Notes: generated from the sequence alone by a model not told the origin. Shown: positions 8,317 to 17,994, numbered from the stretch's first letter. The stretch is 64,000 nucleotides of DNA from Sphingomonadaceae bacterium (GCA_024236195.1 JACKKZ010000003.1:1-64000); one strand, 5' to 3'. Program-made: numbers and translations.

Positions 8317-9273
8317 TTATCTCAGCCGCTTGCGGCAGAGCGACAGGTCCGGATCGGTCCCGGCTGCCGGGCCATAAATGCAGGCCGCGCCAATGCGATC
8401 AAGCCGCGTCAGCGTAAGCGTCCAGTCGCCCAGCCCGTTGCATTGCGGATAGTGCATCACGGAATAGGCATCATAATTGGTGATCGGGCGGGAATCGCCC
8501 GTTTCCTGGCACACGCCGGCTTCCGGGCGGATATGTTCATGCCGGGCACCAATCGTATGCCCCAGTTCATGCCGCAAAATGCCGGTTAGCGTCAGGCCGG
8601 GGCCGGTATTGGGATATTCCATCCCGCTGTCATTGATCATCACATTGCGGCTGGCCCGCGCATAATTGGGGAAGAAGGCCCGCGCGAGGTAACGCTGGCC
8701 ACGCACCGGGCGCACATCGAATGTCACCGCCGCATTGGCACCATTACAAGCGCTGTCCTGGGCTGCGACATGCTGGAAATCGAGGTCTGCCACCGCTTCC
8801 CAGGCCGCGGTTGCTGCATCCATCGCCTCGCGAACGCGGGCGTAATCGCGCCCGAAACTGGTCGACACGCAATAGGTGATGGCCCGCTTCTGCTGCTCGT
8901 TCCAGACATTGTCAGCCCCATTGAGATCCACGTCGATGACGAATTTCCGGTCAGCCGTCGTCATAGGCAGGACTTCATTCACATAATATGCCCGCAAGGC
9001 GTCCTCGTCTGGCAGGAAGACATCGCCATTGACGATATAGCCACCGCCTTCGAAATCTTCCTTGTAAGCCTTCGCCATGAAGCTTTCGAAGCCACCCGCG
9101 CCGACCAGTTCCTTGGCTTCATCAATCGCCACCTTGTGAACGGCATCTTCCCGTGCCAGCATATCCGCATCAAGCTGATAGGCTTCCTCGCCGCGCTCGC
9201 CAGACTCCTCCGCACAGCCAGCCAGTGCTGCAAGCAGAGAAAGGGCAGCTACAGAACCCAAATACGTCTTCAT
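8317..9273 (-). CDS. Exported lipoprotein metalloprotease of the metzincin type
   Basis: The 318-residue protein starts at an ATG preceded by GGAGGG and has a lipoprotein signal peptide with lipobox LAGC (Cys19). The zinc site is HELGHTIGARHEH (His235, Glu236, His239, His245), the extended HExxHxxGxxH motif of metzincins. The following HEHIRPE and the SVMHYP turn are astacin-like. Matrixin or M57-like membership is the alternative. It would be a secreted or membrane-anchored endopeptidase of unknown substrate. The next gene on the same strand lies only 43 bases upstream, so co-transcription is likely. Confidence 0.85.
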   Translation of the reverse strand: MKTYLGSVAALSLLAALAGCAEESGERGEEAYQLDADMLAREDAVHKVAIDEAKELVGAGGFESFMAKAYKEDFEGGGYIVNGDVFLPDEDALRAYYVNEVLPMTTADRKFVIDVDLNGADNVWNEQQKRAITYCVSTSFGRDYARVREAMDAATAAWEAVADLDFQHVAAQDSACNGANAAVTFDVRPVRGQRYLARAFFPNYARASRNVMINDSGMEYPNTGPGLTLTGILRHELGHTIGARHEHIRPEAGVCQETGDSRPITNYDAYSVMHYPQCNGLGDWTLTLTRLDRIGAACIYGPAAGTDPDLSLCRKRLR

Positions 9274-9316
9274 CTCCAAACCCTCCTTGGTAGAGAAATT
9301 GCCGGGGAATTCCGGT

Positions 9317-10381
9317 TCAGATTTTTTGGGGAACGCCAGCCCCATCCAGGGCCACGCAGCCATGATCGCGGCCCTTGAGAGCATCTGTCGGGTCGCGATA
9401 GACCCAGCTGTTGATCGTGCGCAGCTTGTAGCCGCCCGTGCGGCACAGGATGACGCCGGACTGCTCGACTTTCCCGGTGTCACGCTTGGAAAGCCGGTAA
9501 GTCAGCACCAGCCCGCTGGACAGGGTGACACCGTCGATCCCGATCGTGGTGAGGACATGGTTGCGGTTGATCAGCGTCCCGCCAGCCTTCACCACCTTCA
9601 CGCGCAACACATCCTCGATCCCCGACAGCGGAGAAAGCAGGTCTGCCTTCTCGATTGCGCTGGGTGCGCCATCCTTGCCGGGGGCAGCCAAGGCCTTTGT
9701 GGTTGCGGTCAGCTTCTCATAAACCGCCTTGTTCGGGTCCTTCTTCACGCATGCGCTACCAGCCAATGATTTGAGCTGCTTGTCCGCAACCCCGATCCGC
9801 TCCAGCAGGCTGGTCGAATCTGCCCCCGCAAAGGCCGCCTCTCCCGGCAGGAAGAACTTGCTGGTATCCTGAGCGAGAACCAAGTTGCTCAGCATCTGGG
9901 TATCGACGTCAATGCTGACCCCGCTGATCTCGCGGTCAGTCTTCAGCATATCGAACCCGGCGGTCACCAGGTTGCGCCCCGACAGGGTCAATCCTGACGG
10001 ATCGTCCAGGGATATGCTGGTGCCGCGCTGGCAATGGCCAACAAGCTCGCTCGTGCCCAATTCGACCCGCTTTACCTGCGCATCAACAAGTGCGAAATGC
10101 CGGAAGTCTGCCGTAGTATCGCCAGCAAGCAGAATGACCTTTTTGGGGGCTCCAACGACATTTGTGTTCAAGAACCCGGCTGCCTTCTTCAGCAGCACGG
10201 CGTTGACGATATGGGCTTCGATATCGCCTGCGCCTTCCTTCAGCTCGGTCTTGCCTGATGCAGCGGTGAGGCCGATCCCGGCCAGCAGGGTCGTTTCCTC
10301 CTCGTCCCCGGCCTGCGCTGGCATGGCCAGCATGAGCGCACTGATGGCGGCGGCGGTCCTGAAAAGTCTGGTTCCACGCAT
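9317..10381 (-). CDS. Exported protein of unknown function
   Basis: The 354-residue protein has a clear signal peptide (MRGTRLFRTAAAISALMLA, cleavage after AQA). I do not recognise a family. The mature protein opens with acidic GDEEET, has repeated Leu/Val-rich segments (DIEAHIVNAVLLKKAAG, FRHFALVDAQVKRVEL) and four Cys spread over the chain. It lies between the metalloprotease gene and the SARP-like regulator gene, all on the minus strand, so it is a plausible target of that regulator. An 8-bp perfect inverted repeat (10439-10446 and 10452-10459) lies just upstream, overlapping the regulator's stop codon. Confidence 0.75.
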   Translation of the reverse strand: MRGTRLFRTAAAISALMLAMPAQAGDEEETTLLAGIGLTAASGKTELKEGAGDIEAHIVNAVLLKKAAGFLNTNVVGAPKKVILLAGDTTADFRHFALVDAQVKRVELGTSELVGHCQRGTSISLDDPSGLTLSGRNLVTAGFDMLKTDREISGVSIDVDTQMLSNLVLAQDTSKFFLPGEAAFAGADSTSLLERIGVADKQLKSLAGSACVKKDPNKAVYEKLTATTKALAAPGKDGAPSAIEKADLLSPLSGIEDVLRVKVVKAGGTLINRNHVLTTIGIDGVTLSSGLVLTYRLSKRDTGKVEQSGVILCRTGGYKLRTINSWVYRDPTDALKGRDHGCVALDGAGVPQKI

Positions 10382-10438
10382 GGTTGCAATCCCCCGTTTG
10401 GCGTTCGGGGAGAAAGCTATGATTCGTGCGTCCTAATT

Positions 10439-10459
10439 GCGTGAAAGGGGATTTCACGC
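10439..10459 (-). repeat. Small inverted repeat at the end of the regulator gene
   Basis: GCGTGAAA (10439-10446) and TTTCACGC (10452-10459) form a perfect 8-bp hairpin with a 5-base loop. It contains the stop codon of the SARP-like gene and lies about 60 bases upstream of the exported-protein gene start. No U-tract follows, so it may be a weak terminator or an operator. I cannot decide between these. Confidence 0.5.
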
Positions 10460-12193
10460 CCCTTGGAGGTTGCCTGCCAACATAGTCAGCAGCCTTGCCT
10501 GATCCTCCTCTCGCCGGAAGAGTTTGAGGAAAGCGCCGGATTGCCGGGGCAATTCCAAATCACCCATCCCGGCCAACAAGGCACCTTCGCCCTGCCCGGT
10601 CATGCGGGCTGCCAGCAGCAAGCCGATCCGGGTGATGGGAAAGTCTGGTTCTTCTGCATGGGCATCACTGAAAAAATGCACGGCATCGACTGCTTGCCCC
10701 AACAGCAATTCAGCGAAGCCGATCCCGCACAATGTCTGCGCGCGGGCCCCACTGGCCGGGTTAAGCCGCAGGGCCAGCGTGAAGCGTTCGCGCGCCCGCT
10801 CGGCATTACCGCTGACAATATCCACCCAGCCGCCCCAGAACAGGGTCGGCTGGAATGCAGGCAGGATGTGGAGCGCACGGGTAATTAACCGGTCTGCTTT
10901 CCCGATATCGCCGCCGATATTGATGATCGTTCCGGCACAATATCCCAGCGCCTCTACATTATCCGCGCCATACAGGATTGCTGACTGGCAATAGCTGCTG
11001 GCCCGGCGCAAGGCGGCCTGCCGATCCGGGGTGTAATTCATCAAATAGGTCACGGAATGGCAATAGGCGGCCAGCGATGCCGCCCATGGGCAGGTCGGAT
11101 TGTCCCTTGCCAGCCGGTCTACCAATTGTGACGCTTCGAACACGGCGTCAGCATCCCAGCTGCGAAACAGGGCATTGGCGCGCCAGTACAGCTCATAGCC
11201 CCCTTGTGGGGGGGCGGATCGGCGCAGGCTGCGATCCCGCTCGCTGCGGTCCAGCTTGCTCCAGATGCGGGGGGCGACCTTGTGGGCAATCTCTTCATGG
11301 GCAGACCACAGATCGTCGCTGCGCCGTTCCAGCGCATCGCTCCACACCTGTTCGCCGCTGTTGCCTTCAACCAGGCTGAAACTCACGCGAATGCGCTCTC
11401 CCGTGCAGAGTATCCGCCCTTCGATAAGGTAGGAAACGCCCAATTCCCGGCAAATTCCCGCAGCAGTCAGCCCCTTGTCCGCCAGCATCCGGGCGGAATT
11501 GCCGGAGCCTACGAAGATTTGCGGAAACTGGCTGACCAGCTTCTCCAGTTCATCCGCCAGCGCATGACCCAGCCAATCGCCTTCGCCGTCGCCCGAAACC
11601 AGAAAAGGCACGATCACCAGCGAGGGTTTGGGTGGAAGCGAGGGAGCATCGCCGAGCAGCAAGGCAGCCGCGCTAGGCATGGTGCCGCCATAGGTCTCTT
11701 CCAGGTCGGGCGGTTGCCCCGGCCCCTCTTCCTGTTCTGCCAGGATCAGCTCTTCAACGCGGGTCCGCTCATCCCGCAGCCAATCCTCGAACTCTTCCGC
11801 ATTGGGGATATCAATCCCTTCGAGGAAAATGCCAGCAGCCGAATGCCTGCCCGGCCCGATGCCGAGCGCGAACACATCCACATCAATCAGCGAAATTTCC
11901 AGATTGATCCGCTGCATTTCCGGCACCAGCAAGTGGCCAGCGCCCTGCCGGGCCAATATCTTGGCAAGATTGGACACTTCCCGCCGCAAACTGGCCTGTG
12001 CCCGTTTGCCATCACTTTCGCCCCACAACATGCTGCGCAGATATTCGCGCGAATGCCTCCCACCCGGCGCGGTGGCCAGCAAGGCGAGCAATGCAACGGA
12101 TTTGCGGCTGGAAATTTCAATCCGCCGGCCATCAGGGCCGAACAGCCCGAATGGCCCAACCAGATCCAGCCTGTAGCGCCCCCCGCTGACCAA
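10454..12193 (-). CDS. SARP/BTAD-type transcriptional regulator with TolB-like and TPR regions
   Basis: The 579-residue protein begins with a winged-helix DNA-binding domain of the SARP/OmpR type (LDLVGPFGLFGPDGRRIEIS, then KSVALLALLA). A bacterial activator region follows (RSMLWGESDGKRAQASLRREVS, WLRDERTRVEELIL). Residues about 185-300 resemble the TolB-like region found behind CadC/cyclase-type regulators (VIVPFLVSGDGEGDWLGHALADEL, ELGVSYLIEGRI, GEQVWSDALER). The rest is helical TPR-like repeats. The start is TTG with AAGGGGG seven bases upstream; an ATG at 12198 is out of frame. It is divergent from the patatin gene and upstream of two exported-protein genes on its own strand. Confidence 0.82.
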   Translation of the reverse strand: MVSGGRYRLDLVGPFGLFGPDGRRIEISSRKSVALLALLATAPGGRHSREYLRSMLWGESDGKRAQASLRREVSNLAKILARQGAGHLLVPEMQRINLEISLIDVDVFALGIGPGRHSAAGIFLEGIDIPNAEEFEDWLRDERTRVEELILAEQEEGPGQPPDLEETYGGTMPSAAALLLGDAPSLPPKPSLVIVPFLVSGDGEGDWLGHALADELEKLVSQFPQIFVGSGNSARMLADKGLTAAGICRELGVSYLIEGRILCTGERIRVSFSLVEGNSGEQVWSDALERRSDDLWSAHEEIAHKVAPRIWSKLDRSERDRSLRRSAPPQGGYELYWRANALFRSWDADAVFEASQLVDRLARDNPTCPWAASLAAYCHSVTYLMNYTPDRQAALRRASSYCQSAILYGADNVEALGYCAGTIINIGGDIGKADRLITRALHILPAFQPTLFWGGWVDIVSGNAERARERFTLALRLNPASGARAQTLCGIGFAELLLGQAVDAVHFFSDAHAEEPDFPITRIGLLLAARMTGQGEGALLAGMGDLELPRQSGAFLKLFRREEDQARLLTMLAGNLQGA

Positions 12194-12318
12194 ATCATTG
12201 CCCCCTTGTTGAGAACAATTATCGCTTAACCGTGGGCAAATTCAAACCTTTTCACGATTTTGGGACGCGGCAAATGCTCTCTGGCCTACATATTTGCAGA
12301 CTCGACAGAGGATTCTCG

Positions 12319-13764
12319 GTGAAAAATCTTGCAACGGCACTGCTGGCCACTGCGCTGGCCCTTCCCGTCAGCGGCTGTATCACGCTCAAGGCCACGCCGC
12401 ATGATTTCGGCTGTGGCGGACGGCTGGAAACCTATGCCTCGACATATCCGGACACGCCCCTGTTTGCTGCGATCCGCCGCGATGCAGGCCAGGATTTCCA
12501 TGACCGGGAGCCTGATACGCACGGATTTGGCGGAGAAGCCAGCCTGAAACCGGACTTGCAGCAGGTCTTGGCGCAGGCACTTGTTGAAAGCGCGGATAAG
12601 GAAAATCTGCGCGATCCCGATGCTGCCCCGGCGATGTTGTTGCTGTCCGGCGGAGGTGGCTGGGGTGCCTTTGGCGCTGGGTTCATGCAGGCCTGGAGCC
12701 ATGACAGCGATGCCCCGATGCCCCGGCTTGCCGCCGTTACCGGGATCAGCACCGGTGCCTTGCAGGGCCTGTTTGTCGCCTCTGGCAGGATCGACGACAT
12801 GGCAGACACCTATGCCATCCAGCAACAATCCGAACTGGCCAACGAACGCTCATACTGGCGGGCGAGCCAGACCGGATCGCTGTATGACACCCGCCCCCTG
12901 CGTGCACTGGTAGAAAGCAAGCTATGTCCGTCAGCCGAGGGGGGCAAATGCTCCATGTTGCAGGCCTTGGGGCGCGATAATGCACCCTTGCTGCTGATCG
13001 GCATGATGGAGGCCAGCTCTGGCGATTTGCGTATCGTGAACATTACCCGGATGGTCAGGGAGCACACAAGGACAGCCGGCTGGGATGACGGGGAGCAGAA
13101 CCGCAGCCTTGCCCGCTGCGTTGCCGGGATCGCCCTCGCATCAGCCTCTGTCCCGGCCCAGCTGAACCCCGTCCGGATTGACGGCAAGGCCTATACTGAT
13201 GGGGGAGTCCGTTCCTCTGTCTTCGCTGCGCTGGTCGGGCGCTCCAGCAGGGATGCGGCGACAAGCATCAGGCAGAAGGATGGAGCCTCTGCCCCGACAC
13301 CGCAGGTTTTCATCATCCGCAACGGACCGACCGTGGTCGCGCCGGACCGGAAAGTGGATGGCACGGCCAATGTCGATGCCCGCCCCGACATAGTGCGCAT
13401 TGCCGGGCGGTCTTATTCCACCATCGTCAATCAGAATGAAGTCGGCTCGATTGCCCTCATCCGCCAAATCTACCCGGACCGGCCGATCCTGCTGGCCACG
13501 GCCGATGGCTACAACACGCCGCAGGACATAGGCGGACGGCTGTGGCCCAAGCGAGACCCCCATGCCAGCGACGGCGAAGATGGAACCTGCGGCCATGCCG
13601 GAGGCGGGATGGTGTTTGACCCGCGCTTCATGCGCTGCCTCGTCCGCTGGGGCCGGTGGAAATACGCCAATTTCGCCGATCAAGGCTGGATCGTGATCGA
13701 CCAGCCAGAGGAACCGGGCACGATGCTGCCCTCCGCCCCGACGCGCAGCTCCGCCGGTAATTGA
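12319..13764 (+). CDS. Patatin-like phospholipase, lipoprotein
   Basis: The 481-residue protein starts at a GTG with AGAGGA upstream; this start gives a signal peptide with lipobox VSGC. The patatin catalytic dyad is visible. The oxyanion segment is GGGGWGAFGAG, the nucleophile is GISTG (Ser144), and Asp294 lies in TDGGVRSS. The enzyme would hydrolyse acyl esters of phospholipids. It is divergent from the SARP-like regulator, and an FAD-linked oxidase gene follows after 13 bases, suggesting a two-gene operon. An upstream in-frame start at 12232 would add 29 residues and bury the signal peptide, so I rejected it. Confidence 0.88.
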   Translation: MKNLATALLATALALPVSGCITLKATPHDFGCGGRLETYASTYPDTPLFAAIRRDAGQDFHDREPDTHGFGGEASLKPDLQQVLAQALVESADKENLRDPDAAPAMLLLSGGGGWGAFGAGFMQAWSHDSDAPMPRLAAVTGISTGALQGLFVASGRIDDMADTYAIQQQSELANERSYWRASQTGSLYDTRPLRALVESKLCPSAEGGKCSMLQALGRDNAPLLLIGMMEASSGDLRIVNITRMVREHTRTAGWDDGEQNRSLARCVAGIALASASVPAQLNPVRIDGKAYTDGGVRSSVFAALVGRSSRDAATSIRQKDGASAPTPQVFIIRNGPTVVAPDRKVDGTANVDARPDIVRIAGRSYSTIVNQNEVGSIALIRQIYPDRPILLATADGYNTPQDIGGRLWPKRDPHASDGEDGTCGHAGGGMVFDPRFMRCLVRWGRWKYANFADQGWIVIDQPEEPGTMLPSAPTRSSAGN

Positions 13765-13777
13765 AGGACGCCAGCCC

Positions 13778-15628
13778 ATGCCTAGCATCAGCTATGACAA
13801 TCTCGCCTGCTGGTCGAATTACCACCTGACCCTTTCCCAGCGCTACACTTCGCAGCCGATCCCGCATCTGATCGTCAAGTCGCTGGGGCGGTTCCATGCC
13901 TCGGAAATCACTGCGGCAGACGGGATCACACGCTTCGTTGCCACCGGTCGCACCCTGTTCAGCCATCTTGAAAAGTTCGAGGCCATGCTGAAGGAACCGC
14001 CGAAGGGACCGACCGGGGCGGAACCGCGCACAGCGGAAGACCTCAACGATCCGGAGTTCATGAAGAACTACCGGATCGCTGAAACCCCGATTGTCGGGCT
14101 GGTCGGGCGCGGCTGGAGCTTTAGCGAGCTGATCGGCACGGAGTTTTCGCAGCTGCTGTGCGATGGCCTGTCCGGCACCGGAGTGCTCGATCCGCAATAT
14201 CTCGATCCCGAGGCCAGGCTGGATGCCGGAATGGTGGCGATGGCGAGTGGCGGGACAAGGCTGCGTGAACTGGTCAATTGGGGCCAACTCCAGCCGCGCA
14301 AGCTCACCGTGGAGACCAGCGGGACCCATCTGGGGCTGACCGTTGCGGGCGGCATTGCGACAGCAAGCCATGGATCACGGATCGGCTTTGGCGGCTTGCA
14401 GGATTGCGTGTTGGGTATGCACCTGGTGGTCGCACCGGGGCAGCATGTCTGGATCGAGCCGGAGGACAAGCCTGTGCTCAACGACGCAGGCCTCGCGGCG
14501 CTGTCCATCGACGGCGTAGCGCCCATTCTGGTCAGGGATAATGAGCATTTCCAGAATGCCCTCGTCCATTTGGGGGCCATGGGGATCGTGAACGGGGTGG
14601 CGGTGAAAATGACGCCCGATGTCCTTCACGCACCGCTGCGGATTGCACAAGCGATTGATGCGGATTGGCTGACGCTACTGGATGATGGCAAATTCCATGA
14701 GATCGCCCAATGGGCCGGGTGCGACAGCAAACCCTATTTCTATGAACTGACGCTCGATCCGCACGGGCCGTTTACCTCCCCCGCGCTGCACAGCTTCCTG
14801 TTCCGGACAAAGCGCAAGACGATGTCCGGCACGGCCAATGCCTGCCATGTCGGCGATGCGATCACGTCGCTCACGGCGCTCACGCCTTCCGCCACGGCAA
14901 TGGGTTCAACCGACCTGATCAAGCGCGCGCTACAAGCAGTATTCAAGAACAACACCACCTCCGCCTTTGCCCACTACGGCTCGCTCGCCTGTTTCGGGCC
15001 GCCAAAGGGGCCATTTGATCCGGACAGCCAGGCCGTCCCTGCCCTCAACTGGGCCAGCCTGCACCCGGATGAAATTACCGGAGACATGGCAGGCGCGCTG
15101 TATAACGCATCATTCGCGATCCCCAGCCAGGCGACGAGCCGCGCGGTGGCGGCAATTTGCGAGGCGGTGGCGCATTTGCCGCCATCCTTCGTTTTCACCT
15201 TGCGCTTTGTCTCCCAGCCCGCCGGGACGCTGGCCTTCACCCGGTTTGTCGAAAACACCGTGATCGAGATCGACGGGCTGTCCCCCCTGATCTGCCAGCT
15301 GCTGGCAGCCGAAGCCGCGGCCAGCAGTAACCCGATCAAACAGGCCCTCGCGCCCGCCTATCTGCAGCTGGCGAATACCTTGCCGGCCGGCGCAAAAGCG
15401 GTGCGGGAGGCGCTGGAAGCCCACTCGATCCAGTATTCGATGCACTGGGGCAAGCTGGGCGATCTTGACCGGGCCAAGGTGCAGGCCGATTTCGGCTCTG
15501 CCAACGGGTCCGGCCTGTCCAGCATTGAACGCTGGCGCGCCACGCGCGACCACCTGATCCCGGAGGAGTGGCGGTCGCGCTTCGTCAACAAGCAATTGCT
15601 GAAATGGGGTATGCTGCCTATGCCGTGA
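13778..15628 (+). CDS. FAD-binding oxidoreductase of the PCMH/VAO type
   Basis: The 616-residue protein has a PCMH-type FAD domain: IVGLVGRGWSFSE at about 107-119, MVAMASGGTRLRELV, and GTHLGLTVAGGIATASHGS, the flavin-binding core. GMHLVVAPG and GAMGIVNGVAVKM follow. The C-terminal half is the substrate domain, of the sugar-lactone or cholesterol-oxidase-like type; the substrate is not readable. No signal peptide is seen, so it is probably cytoplasmic. It is the second gene of the patatin operon and its end overlaps the convergent HprK-like gene by 11 bases. Confidence 0.82.
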   Translation: MPSISYDNLACWSNYHLTLSQRYTSQPIPHLIVKSLGRFHASEITAADGITRFVATGRTLFSHLEKFEAMLKEPPKGPTGAEPRTAEDLNDPEFMKNYRIAETPIVGLVGRGWSFSELIGTEFSQLLCDGLSGTGVLDPQYLDPEARLDAGMVAMASGGTRLRELVNWGQLQPRKLTVETSGTHLGLTVAGGIATASHGSRIGFGGLQDCVLGMHLVVAPGQHVWIEPEDKPVLNDAGLAALSIDGVAPILVRDNEHFQNALVHLGAMGIVNGVAVKMTPDVLHAPLRIAQAIDADWLTLLDDGKFHEIAQWAGCDSKPYFYELTLDPHGPFTSPALHSFLFRTKRKTMSGTANACHVGDAITSLTALTPSATAMGSTDLIKRALQAVFKNNTTSAFAHYGSLACFGPPKGPFDPDSQAVPALNWASLHPDEITGDMAGALYNASFAIPSQATSRAVAAICEAVAHLPPSFVFTLRFVSQPAGTLAFTRFVENTVIEIDGLSPLICQLLAAEAAASSNPIKQALAPAYLQLANTLPAGAKAVREALEAHSIQYSMHWGKLGDLDRAKVQADFGSANGSGLSSIERWRATRDHLIPEEWRSRFVNKQLLKWGMLPMP

Positions 15629-16535
15629 GGCACTCCTCCACCCGCACGCAGACCTCCTCCAGCCGGGCGAAATCGCGCGGGCGGGTAAGCCGCCAGACAG
15701 GCGTGGCGGAGGTGATCTTGGACACCAGCGCCAATTGCGCGGGCAGCAGGTTCATCGCCTCAAGAAAGGCCTTGCGATACATCGTCGCCTGCATCAGCGC
15801 GGTCACGGCGGCGCTGCCAGTCAGCCGCTCCAGCGTGATATGCTTGCCCCATTCCAGCACCATCGCCCCGGCCAGCGGAACGGGAGCAGTCGAAGGCACC
15901 CCGCCAGCCAGCGGCAAATGGAACTTGGCATCGCGGAAGTGATCCTGCTCACGCGGATAGTCGGCCAGCCCCAAATGGGCAATCGCGCTGTCCCACAGCT
16001 TCACCCGTGTGGCGGTGGGATGGAGCATGGGTTGCCCCCTGTCCGAAGGCGCATCCACCCGGCTGAGATCATCCGCCAGCAGCGCGGCGCCGCGCGCCTG
16101 CATCGCTGCGGCCATGGTCGACTTGCCTTGCTCCTGCTCGCCACAAAACAGCACAGCGCCGCCGCCCATTTGCACTGCGCTGCCATGCAGCATGGCAAAG
16201 CCGCGCTGGTAGCCGAGCGCGCCCCAGGCCGAGCCGAGCGTGAACAGCCGCACTTCGCGCTCCTGCACGCCGGGCGCTGGCGCGATGGTGATTGCCTGCC
16301 CGCCCCGCACTGTCCAGCAGCCCGTCTCCGGAATGGCAAAGCGCAAGGCACCCGCGCCATATTCCGGCGCATAATCGGGCGGCCCCTGCCAGGGTGCACC
16401 GTGGTCCATCGTTATCGTGACATCGGCATGCGCAGTCTCGCTATCGGCAAAAGCCGCCCATTCCGGCAGCTCCAGCGCGCTGGCAAAGCGCAGGCCCGAA
16501 TGGTGATAGCGATAAGGCAAGGCGGCGGCACGCAT
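15618..16535 (-). CDS. HprK-related P-loop kinase-like protein
   Basis: The 305-residue protein has a Walker A motif GEQEQGKST (Lys138) inside AMLHGSAVQ...AVLFCGEQEQGKS. ALLADDLSRVD follows, with the Asp pair expected in HPr kinase/phosphorylase-like folds, and LHPTATRVKLWDS lies beyond. Full HprK uses this domain to phosphorylate HPr. Here the N-terminal HprK domain is absent and no PTS genes are nearby, so the substrate is unknown. Such short relatives are common in alphaproteobacteria. I chose the ATG at 16535, because longer frames run into the region upstream of the divergent antiporter. Confidence 0.75.
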   Translation of the reverse strand: MRAAALPYRYHHSGLRFASALELPEWAAFADSETAHADVTITMDHGAPWQGPPDYAPEYGAGALRFAIPETGCWTVRGGQAITIAPAPGVQEREVRLFTLGSAWGALGYQRGFAMLHGSAVQMGGGAVLFCGEQEQGKSTMAAAMQARGAALLADDLSRVDAPSDRGQPMLHPTATRVKLWDSAIAHLGLADYPREQDHFRDAKFHLPLAGGVPSTAPVPLAGAMVLEWGKHITLERLTGSAAVTALMQATMYRKAFLEAMNLLPAQLALVSKITSATPVWRLTRPRDFARLEEVCVRVEECLTA

Positions 16536-16613
16536 GCCCGCCCGTGTGGCGCAACGGCGGACAGGGTGCAAGCAGGGCTGGCGGCATGGCCCCTGCCCCG
16601 CTATCGCCTGCCC

Positions 16614-17924
16614 ATGCACGCAACAGCCAGCCACACGCTCTCCGATTTCGACATTGCCTCGCTGCTGGTGGTCGCCGCCGCACTGCTTGGCTGGGCCAAC
16701 CACCAATTCATCCGCTTGCCGCATGTGATCGGGTTGACCGTGATGGGCGCGCTGGCGGCGCTGGGGCTGATGGTGGCGGATGCTTTCATCCCCGGCATCG
16801 TGCTGGACGATGCGGTGGCGAGCTTCCTAGAACGGCTGAACTTCACTGACACGTTGCTACAAGGGATGCTGAGTTTCCTGCTGTTTGCTGGCGCGCTGCA
16901 TGTCGATCTTGAGCGGCTCAAGGCGAGCTGGCTGCCGGTGCTGCTGCTCTCCACCGTGGGGGTGATCGTCTCCACCATCCTGACCGGCCTTGGCATGTGG
17001 GGCCTCGGCGCGTTGCTAGGCCTGCCGGTGCAGCCGATCTGGTACTTCGTCTTCGGCGCACTGATCGCCCCGACGGACCCGGTCTCCGTGCTCGGCGTGC
17101 TCAAGGAAGAGGCGGTGCCTGCCAGCCTGCAATCGGCTGTTGCGGGGGAAAGCCTGTTCAATGATGGCGTGGGGATCGTGGTCTTCACCATCCTGCTGGG
17201 CGCGGCGGTGACCGGCGCGGATTTCTCGCTCAGCGAAGGCGCACGGCTATTCGCGGTCGAGGCTGGCGGCGGCGTTCTGGTGGGGCTGGTGTTCGGCTGG
17301 ATCGGCTATCGCGCGCTGGCCAGCATGGACGACTATGCGCTGGAAGTGCTGATTACGCTGGCCATCGTGATGGGCGGCTATTCGCTCTGCTCCGCCTTCC
17401 ACCTTTCCGGCCCGCTGGCGATGGCGGTGGCTGGCCTGCTGATCGGCAATCACGGCGTCACCTTCGCGATGAGCGACACCACGCGCGATTATGTCATCAA
17501 ATTCTGGGAGCTGGTCGATGAAATGCTCAACTCGATCCTGTTCCTGCTGATCGGGCTGGAACTGATCGCCCTCGTCCCCGGTGTTCCGCATATCGTGCTG
17601 GGCTTGGGAGCAATTGTCATCACCCTCGCCAGCCGCGCCGTGGCGGTGGGTGTCTCGACCAAGCTCGTGCGCAGCGCCTCGCTCGACATGAAGGGCGCAG
17701 GCCGCGTGCTGTGGTGGGGCGGATTGCGCGGCGGCATCTCGATTGCGCTGGCCCTGTCGCTGCCGGAAGGACCAGTGCGCGACCTGCTGCTGGCCGCAAC
17801 CTTTGCAGCGGTGCTGTTCTCCGTGCTGGTGCAAAGGGCGACGCTGGGGCGGTTGATCGACAAGATGAAGGATGGGCATGTCGAGGCGGTGGAAGCGCCA
17901 GAGGAACCGCGGACTTTGCATTGA
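16614..17924 (+). CDS. Na+/H+ antiporter, CPA1 family
   Basis: The 436-residue protein has about 12 hydrophobic segments. The NhaP-type core is present: GALIAPTDPVSVLGVLKE, ESLFNDGVGIVVF (the ND pair of electroneutral exchangers), LAMAVAGLLIGNHG and WWGGLRGGISIALALSLP. It exchanges cytoplasmic Na+ or K+ for protons at the inner membrane. The ATG at 16614 gives a short N-terminus before the first membrane segment. Only about 80 bases separate it from the divergent HprK-like gene. Confidence 0.92.
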   Translation: MHATASHTLSDFDIASLLVVAAALLGWANHQFIRLPHVIGLTVMGALAALGLMVADAFIPGIVLDDAVASFLERLNFTDTLLQGMLSFLLFAGALHVDLERLKASWLPVLLLSTVGVIVSTILTGLGMWGLGALLGLPVQPIWYFVFGALIAPTDPVSVLGVLKEEAVPASLQSAVAGESLFNDGVGIVVFTILLGAAVTGADFSLSEGARLFAVEAGGGVLVGLVFGWIGYRALASMDDYALEVLITLAIVMGGYSLCSAFHLSGPLAMAVAGLLIGNHGVTFAMSDTTRDYVIKFWELVDEMLNSILFLLIGLELIALVPGVPHIVLGLGAIVITLASRAVAVGVSTKLVRSASLDMKGAGRVLWWGGLRGGISIALALSLPEGPVRDLLLAATFAAVLFSVLVQRATLGRLIDKMKDGHVEAVEAPEEPRTLH

Positions 17925-17957
17925 GGTTTCCTGCTCCGCTTTCCCTCTCAAACAATC

Positions 17958-17984
17958 CCGTCATCCTGAACTTGTTTCAGGATC
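17958..17984. repeat. Short REP-like palindrome
   Basis: CGTCATCCTGAAC followed by GTTTCAGGATC forms a hairpin just after the antiporter stop. It is of the same type as the larger REP pairs at 46578 and 53577 and may act as a transcript end. Confidence 0.6.
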
Positions 17985-17994
17985 AGCGCAATTT

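Noticed and set aside
12232..12318. Upstream start for the patatin gene
   Set aside because: It would place the hydrophobic signal sequence 29 residues inside the protein; GTG 12319 has a ribosome site and yields a normal lipoprotein signal.
15735..16613. Long N-terminal extension of the Na+/H+ antiporter frame
   Set aside because: It overlaps the HprK-like gene antisense, has no membrane or domain features, and the ATG at 16614 fits the family length.
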